Made by a program: the position numbers and the translations under genes. Below are positions 5,516 through 10,822 of a stretch of DNA of 10,822 nucleotides, one piece after another. Below the pieces are notes generated by a model. The model had not been told where the DNA came from. It saw only the letters and a list, made by a program, of their open reading frames with translations, and ran no database searches. This DNA is from Isohypsibius dastychi (Eukaryota > Tardigrada > Eutardigrada > Parachela > Isohypsibiidae): contig JAQIWT010001427.1 of the NCBI GenBank assembly GCA_034696485.1, positions 1 to 10,822 on the forward strand, written 5' to 3'. Positions within the stretch are counted from its first letter, which is position 1, and each line of letters starts with the position of its first letter.

Positions 5516-8093
5516 TTAACGAATACGATCTTGGAAAAAAAACAAGAAGTTTCCCCTAAAAATTTTCCAAATTTCTCGTTCAGCTTATGGTTTGGGACGA
5601 GTGCATTTGTTAATGGAAAATGGGAATGGTTGACCTTTATAAACAACTTACGATAGTTCCGCCAACCGCAATCTCTTTTCCATCCGGATGGATGGCTACC
5701 GAAGCGGGCTCATAGCCAACATTGACAGTCGACAGTATCTTGTTGTCTCTGATGGTCACGACATCTTTCATGCAAGCAACGGCAACAAGTCCGTCTTTGG
5801 AAGTAGTAATGCATTTCGGCATAGAAGGCAGTTTGATATCCGATCCACTATAAAAAAACATTTCCAGAACGGCTATCTGCATCCAAAAATGTTATCTTAC
5901 CTAAATGCATGTTTCTCCAGATCAATGTGTTTCACAACATCATCCATTCCACAACTGACCAGCTGCACTAAGCCGGCATCACCATTGGGCAGTAAAGCGA
6001 GACCTTGAACTTGACTAGCATGCGGTTTGGAACTTCCGGCGCCGATACGATCATCTGCCCCGCTCTCAGAATTCCAGAAAGCTGAAGGCATCAAAATTAA
6101 AGTCAGTTGAGAAGATCAATAAATAATACAATAATTCATGAAACAAAACCGTTCTGGTATTGGAATTTTCATTCCGAATTAATATTCAGTCACATTATTA
6201 TATTAGAAGTTACATTAGAATTCATATTTATAATTAAAATTCCAATTTTTTGTTATTCTCGAAACTTTTCAAATTGATATTTGATTTTTTACAGCCGTAA
6301 CCGATCAATTATTTTAGGAGCAAAAAAAGACAGAAGCTTACTAATTGATCCATCGTGGCTTCCTGTATACATTTCCACTGGTTTCTTTTTGTTATCCACC
6401 GCCAGAGCAGTAACAGATTTATTGTGACCCTAATAAAATAATAAAATTACAAATTTGCCACAAAAAAACGGATCAGGCGGTTTTTTTGTGTACCTTGATG
6501 ATTCTAATGGGTTTCTGAGCGTCATTCTTATCCAAATAATAAATAAATCCGCCAAGTGAAACGGAGAGAATATGGTTGCCTTGCCACAAACATCCCAACT
6601 GCATGGATTCCAGATCCTCACCAAACTTATATTCCTGGACAACTTGACCGGTGCTGACATCCCACAATTTGCAGGTTTTGTCACCGGAAGCTGAGATGAG
6701 CTGCGTATTATCAGGACTGAAGCAAACCTATGAAAACGGCAGGAAATAAATGATAGTCCCAACATCAACGTTGTGACGAAATCGCAGGAGCGAACTTACC
6801 GCATAAACGCCACCGCTGTGAGCTTTGTTCTCACCACCAAGATCCAAAAGCTTTGCTGCATCAGTTCCATTGTAGATGATTATCTAATCATGCCAAAAAA
6901 ATAAGTTCACGGAAGCAAGTAAGGAAAATTCTAAAGATTTCATGAATAAATCCGCTTCGACTGAAATTAGAACCAATTCCGTTTTTCGTAACCCAGGATA
7001 AAATAATTCATCTATGTACGAGTTCAAAACAGATTGTACATTTATGCATTCATCATCCAGATTTCATTTTTATCACCTTTCCATCAGCTCCGCCACTCGC
7101 GATTTTCTCCCCATTCGGCGAAAATCTGACGCAGTTGACAAAGTTCGAGTGTTCCTGAAACTCACCCGATTAATTACAAAACAGAACCGGCTTCATCTTA
7201 AATCTTACATTGACTGTTTTGTCAAACTTGAAAGGAGGTCCTTGGAAGAATCCGACAGAGTTATCCTCCGAAGCGGTCACAATGCGGAAAGGTCGTGCTG
7301 GCCGGAAGTCGACAGAATTGATTGGTTTGCTTTGACCAGCGATTTCTCCCACGGAAGTTCCCGTATCCGCCATGAAAACATGTCCGAAACGTTCACGTCC
7401 TTCACCACCAACAACGATGCGCTGACTATCAGGAGACCAGGCCAGATCTTTAATCGGTCCTCCAAAAGGCTGAAATTCGTTTTTCAGGATATGCTCTTTT
7501 TGAGTTGTGTCCCAAATCCTGACTTTTCCAGCAACATCTGAAATATAATAAGTGACGGAAAAATTCCGGGGAAAGATTCACACAACAAATACACTGAACA
7601 TGAAAAAATGTTTCAACCGGAAATGCATTGTTGGACATGTTTCTGGTAGATTTACATTCGAAAACAATGGTCGCAATTTGCTCAAATCTAATCAAAACTA
7701 CTTTAACAAACTTCTTCTTTTATCAAACTACTTCTTTACCCGCAGATGCAATGTAGAATCCGCTCGGTGAATATTTCGCGCAGTTAACCTTGGTCGAATG
7801 TTCCGTGTAAACGTCGGAAATTGATGGATTCTAAAAGATGACATTTGTATCAAATAAAGACTGAGCGAAAAAGGAGTATAATTTGGCGAAAACCTACATT
7901 GATATCTCGGATAATTACGCTGTTTCCATTCGCGTACAGGAAGTTCTTGCCTTTTGGATCTCCACCTAGAACAACTGGCAAACCTCGCGTTGTTCCTGGA
8001 TTGGCAGCCGAAATTCTATCTGCAAGGTAAAAAGACAGTGACTTTGCAAATCATCTAGAGAACCAATTAATACGTACGGATTGTACACGGCAT
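4834..8093 (-). CDS. WDR1: Actin-interacting protein 1 (AIP1/WDR1), complete, 13 exons, 615 aa
   Basis: AIP1 cooperates with ADF/cofilin to disassemble actin filaments in the cytoplasm; it folds as two seven-bladed WD40 propellers. My exons on the minus strand are 8093-8078, 8019-7898, 7830-7740, 7537-7209, 7154-7077, 6883-6800, 6727-6494, 6429-6342, 6081-5901, 5847-5652, 5486-5316, 5249-5099 and 4940-4834. All introns are GT...AG and all phases agree; the sum is 1848 nt, 615 residues, close to the family's usual 600-615. The start encodes M-P-C-T-I-H-R-I-S-A-A with T-T-R-G at 15-18, the same spacing as the vertebrate N-terminus. Family landmarks occur in order: [65 protein letters not shown], and a last blade [10 protein letters not shown] to I-W-N-F-T-P. 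The 16-nt first exon is inferred from phase and alignment of the start. A truncated copy of the last exons lies at 3403-3901. Confidence 0.95.
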
Positions 8094-8895
8094 GTTTGAT
8101 ACTTTTCAGAAAATTCAGGCAATGTAAGAGGAACAGTCCAGAAAACAGCGAATGCAATCCTAAAGATATATTACACCGAGAGGAGCAAAGCAAGAGAACG
8201 GAACGGATTTTTAGAGTCTTATCAGCAAGCCGTCAAATTAATGAATCAGCCCTGATGACGATTCGGCGGAGGAGGCAGGAACAGCCAAAAAGTCTAAATA
8301 AAGACCTGCTACAGAAATCAACAACAAACAAACATATCTTTCTGGTCATGCAGAGGCGGCCAAGCCTCCACCCCTGCCGACAAACTTCAATCCCCTTGAG
8401 CGAGATTGCACCCACAATTCCTCATTCTAAAGAGATGGTCCATAATAATGCTCGTTCCTGAAATTTTCCCATTAGCTCTGTTCGAGCATTTTTGTCATCG
8501 ATGTGGTGGAAAATCAGGAAACCAACTAATTAAAATCATTTGAAGAGCGAATTTCCCCTCGTGCGAGTGGCTCCCCCATCCACTTCGTTTTGTTTCCAAA
8601 CTGGTCATCCTGTGCGGATGTCCAGAACTCGAAGGGGATGTGACACTTACATCATGTCGATTTACCACAGGGGACAACTTGGTATCATTAGGGCTTACGC
8701 TGGTGATGTATATGGTCTCCGTAAGCTTCTTCTACAAAGGTCAGTGGTCTTCTCTCATTTCCAGCGTAATCAGGTTTCTCGAGGTCCGCGCCAGCCAGTC
8801 AGTCAGTCTGAGAGATAAACAGTTGGAGTAAAGATAAGCCACATTTTGCATTTAATTTGCATTACTTCCTTCCTTCTTCATTCCCCCAGCTGAAA
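8094..8895. other. Divergent promoter region between AIP1 (-) and the MATH-BTB gene (+)
   Basis: About 800 bases separate the two start codons. Toward the right end, repeated initiator-like TCAGTCAGTC (8799-8808) marks a probable start for the MATH-BTB gene. It is followed by a short 5' UTR exon and a probable 62-base 5' UTR intron (8828-8889). No TATA box is obvious for either gene, which fits a housekeeping gene such as AIP1. Open frames inside (for example plus 8081-8461) lack an ATG at their start, are rich in R, S and K, and show no family features. Confidence 0.55.
8799..8808 (+). promoter_or_regulatory. Initiator-like TCAGTCAGTC before the MATH-BTB gene
   Basis: Two overlapping copies of the TCAGT initiator motif lie about 20-30 bases before a good donor site (GTAAAG at 8828). 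That donor pairs with an acceptor behind a strong pyrimidine tract (CCCCCAG ending at 8889), just before the ATG at 8896. The likely leader is therefore spliced. The motif is short, so chance occurrence remains possible. Confidence 0.4.
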
Positions 8896-10060
8896 ATGCC
8901 GAAACATTTCTTGACTTGGACCATTCCGTCCTTTTCGCGACATCTACTCGACAATGAAGCCAAGGAGAATGAACGTGTCTCCGAGATCGAGTCTCCCAAC
9001 ACGGCGACCACGAAACCTGAGTTCCCTGGCATTGACGGAAACTGGCAGACCAAGCAGTTCAAGTTGAGAATCGATTGCGTCGTGGACAATGACAAGCGTT
9101 TGAATGTCACCATTTCCGGAGAGATTGTACTGGACGGTCCGCAGAAGCCAACATTTGGACAAGTCAGGTAAACATTTTTGGCCGCCATTTTCTTGACCTT
9201 TTCTTGAGGTAAACTTTTATTCCAGGTTCTGGCTCGGCAGAATTCGAAGCTGCAAGACCGCAGTGGAAGTCAAAATGGATGAGGAGACCAAGCAGCTCAA
9301 GAACTTCTTCAACTTCCGGAGCTTCTCACTCAACATCAACAGACCAGTTCCAGAGTGGATCGAAGGATTCTTGGAAGTTCAGGTCATGTTTCCGGAAACG
9401 ACTAATGGGAACAAAACGTCAGAGAGCGAGAATTCAAGCCGTGGCCAGGTCAAGAGCAAGAACCGTCAGCGAAGATCCGGCGGAAGTGTCACCAAGCTTC
9501 GAGCTAACCACAACGTCTTGCCGAAGTTCCGACAGTTTTTCGAAGAGGGGAAGTTCACCGATTTGATCCTGACTGCTGAAGGCCAAAAGGTTAAAGTTCA
9601 TCAAGCCATTTTAGCAGCAAGCTCTGAGGTTCTGGAGAAGATGCTCTTGGAAGGTGCCACTGACAAAAACGGAATGATGGATCTGGGAAACAACATCGAC
9701 TTGGAGACATTGAAAGTGGTCGTCGATTTCTGTTATGGATTTCCGGTTAAAGAGCGTTTGCAGTTCAAGGAGATCGCGGAGAAAGCCCAGCGAGCTGCCA
9801 AGATATTCCAGCTGAGTGCTTTGGAGGAAGCCTGTGTTCCTGGCCTGGATGGGAAGTTGACCTTGTCGAACGTGGCTGCCACTTTCATGTATGCCAAAAA
9901 TAACGGATTGGAGGATTTGGCGCAGAATGTCGTGGATTTTGTCCGAAAGGATCTGGTGGCGTTCGCTAAGACGGGAGGTTTTGAGGAAATGGTCAAGAAC
10001 GGAAAAGGTGTTGCTGCGGAGTTCTTTGTTCGAGTTGCTCAGAAGTCGGCTGCAGCATGA
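8896..10060 (+). CDS. MATH-BTB (speckle-type POZ-like) protein, 368 aa, two coding exons
   Basis: Exons are 8896-9167 and 9226-10060, with a 58-base GT...AG intron in phase 2, giving 369 codons including TGA. The N-terminus (F-L-T-W-T-I-P-S-F-S, then a beta-rich stretch to about residue 147 ending V-Q-V-M-F-P-E) resembles a divergent MATH domain, the substrate-binding module of SPOP-type adaptors. A basic, low-complexity linker follows (about 148-182, with K-N-R-Q-R-R). The BTB/POZ domain is about 189-293: L-P-K-F-R-Q-F-F-E-E-G-K-F-T-D-L, then V-H-Q-A-I-L-A-A-S-S-E-V and V-V-V-D-F-C-Y-G. A BACK-like helical tail runs to the end. By family knowledge such proteins recruit substrates to Cullin-3 ubiquitin ligases. 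The BTB call is firm; the MATH call is weaker because few consensus residues survive. The start is the first ATG after a probable 5' UTR intron. An unspliced reading would stop soon after the first exon. Confidence 0.87.
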
Positions 10061-10438
10061 ATATGTAACTAGAAAGTGCCCAGTAAATCATCTTTTCTTG
10101 TATGCTTTTCTTTCGGGAGTATGGCTTCCAGTGCCACTTCCGGTTCATTTTCGTAGTATGTTTCTTCGTTTTCCGTTGGTCATAACTGTATGAGCAGCAT
10201 TCTTTTCCATTTTATTATGACATTGTTCGCGTAAAGGAATCTTTTTACTACTTTTTCCGGAAATGTTAGCTTGATAAAACCAAAATCGTTCCTCCGATTC
10301 GCGTTGTGACCTTTACACGAAATTACCGTCAAGGGAGGTGACCAGTGCTGCCCCCCCCCCCTAGTCAGATCAGCTGTTTACGTTTTCTGTTTCTGTATTT
10401 ATTTCCCAAATCTTTGGTTGCTGTTCCTTCCTCGCACC
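10061..10438. other. Short intergenic region: MATH-BTB 3' end and ECHS1 promoter
   Basis: The two plus-strand genes are 378 bases apart. No canonical AATAAA is visible for the MATH-BTB gene. A run of 11 C lies at 10351-10361, followed by a TCAGATCAG stretch that could hold the ECHS1 initiator. No gene was found. Confidence 0.5.
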
Positions 10439-10822
10439 ATGGCTGCACTTCAACGGATCTGCAGTTCGTTCGGTCGAGTTGTCCAGCATCCGTCTGTCAA
10501 ACTTCTCGGCGGAGCCAGTATCCAGTCGAGTAATGGCTTCGCTTCGGCTGCAGCATCTCAGAAAAGTATGGATTTCTTTACTCGACTGCGATTTGCTTTG
10601 ACGGAGATTATCGTTTGCAGCGTACGAGTATCTGATTGTGAATGTCAAAGGGGAACATTCGAATGTAGGACTTGTGCAACTAAATCGACCAAAGGCGCTG
10701 AATGCGCTTTGTTCGCCGTTGATGGAAGAATTCTCCGAAGCAATCGAGGATTTTGAAAAGGATGATCAGATTGGAGCAATTGTCATCACCGGTTCGGAAA
10801 AAGCTTTTGCTGCAGGAGCGGA
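10439..10822 (+). CDS. ECHS1: Enoyl-CoA hydratase, short chain, mitochondrial (partial, 3' end outside window)
   Basis: The enzyme hydrates 2-trans-enoyl-CoA in mitochondrial fatty-acid beta-oxidation and in valine breakdown. Exon 1 (10439-10565) encodes an N-terminal stretch rich in R, S and A and poor in acidic residues, a typical mitochondrial transit peptide (M-A-A-L-Q-R-I-C-S-S-F-G-R). A 55-base GT...AG intron (10566-10620, phase 1) follows. Exon 2 gives T-Y-E-Y-L-I-V-N-V-K-G-E, V-G-L-V-Q-L-N-R-P-K-A-L, N-A-L-C, then I-G-A-I-V-I-T-G-S-E-K, and A-F-A-A-G-A with the window ending inside the next codon (GA-). The last motif contributes to the CoA-binding and oxyanion-hole region of the crotonase fold. 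The two catalytic glutamates lie beyond the window. About 109 residues of the expected 290 or so are seen. The ATG at 10439 is chosen because it begins the transit peptide; nothing upstream in frame starts with ATG. Confidence 0.95.

Noticed and set aside
7014-7541. Longest plus-strand frame that is not the MATH-BTB exon (175 codons)
   Set aside because: It lies antisense to AIP1 exons 4 and 5, whose minus-strand reading matches the family residue by residue. The plus-strand product is S-, R- and F-rich and has no family features.
8081-8461. A 126-codon plus-strand frame in the divergent promoter region
   Set aside because: It begins with GTG rather than ATG, overlaps the first AIP1 exon in antisense, and its R/S/K-rich product looks like chance coding.
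8640-8831. A hydrophobic plus-strand frame (V-M-Y-M-V-S-V-S-F-F-Y) as a possible upstream exon of the MATH-BTB gene
   Set aside because: It has no ATG at its start, and the region contains the initiator-like repeats and a probable 5' UTR donor. MATH-BTB proteins do not usually have an N-terminal membrane segment.
10418-10438. Longer N-terminus for ECHS1 (L-F-L-P-R-T before M-A-A-L)
   Set aside because: The upstream in-frame triplet is TTG, not ATG; the first ATG is at 10439 and begins a normal transit peptide.

Overview
The window is nuclear DNA from an animal with a compact, intron-rich genome. The genes are metazoan: ubiquilin, the actin-interacting protein AIP1/WDR1, a MATH-BTB protein, mitochondrial enoyl-CoA hydratase and a secreted PAN-domain protein. 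Introns are short (roughly 50-280 bases) with GT...AG ends. TATA boxes and TCAGT-type initiators sit upstream of some starts. An ecdysozoan such as a crustacean (for example a water flea) or a tardigrade fits, but the sequence alone does not settle the species.

Layout from left to right: (1) the last 55 codons of ubiquilin (+, 1-168) with an intact UBA domain; (2) about 0.9 kb with no gene I recognise; (3) a secreted PAN/apple-domain protein on the minus strand, rebuilt here as six exons, 222 aa; (4) a small secreted protein gene (+, 2782-3144) whose second exon is open in two frames depending on the acceptor; (5) a decayed, truncated copy of the 3' end of AIP1 (-, 3403-3900), joined directly to (6) a decayed, truncated copy of the 3' end of ubiquilin (+, about 3902-4356); (7) the complete AIP1/WDR1 gene (-, 13 exons, 615 aa); (8) a roughly 0.8 kb divergent promoter region; (9) a MATH-BTB-like gene (+, 368 aa); (10) the first two exons of enoyl-CoA hydratase ECHS1 (+), cut by the window end.

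The most informative structure is the order ubiquilin(+) / AIP1 fragment(-) / ubiquilin fragment(+) / AIP1(-). This is what a tandem duplication spanning the 3' ends of two convergent neighbours leaves behind. Both outer genes keep their full potential, and the two inner copies are 5'-truncated at a single junction near 3901. The inner AIP1 copy has lost an exon and carries indels. The inner ubiquilin copy has lost the MGF loop of its UBA domain. About 3.07 kb holding the two secreted-protein genes separates the left-hand pair, whereas the right-hand pair is only about 300 bp apart. That points to insertion into the left copy or deletion from the right copy after duplication.

No operon-like functional link between the genes is visible. 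AIP1 (actin turnover), ubiquilin (proteasome shuttle) and ECHS1 (mitochondrial beta-oxidation) are housekeeping genes. The PAN protein and the small protein are lineage-type secreted products. No RNA gene, CRISPR array or complete transposable element was recognised.
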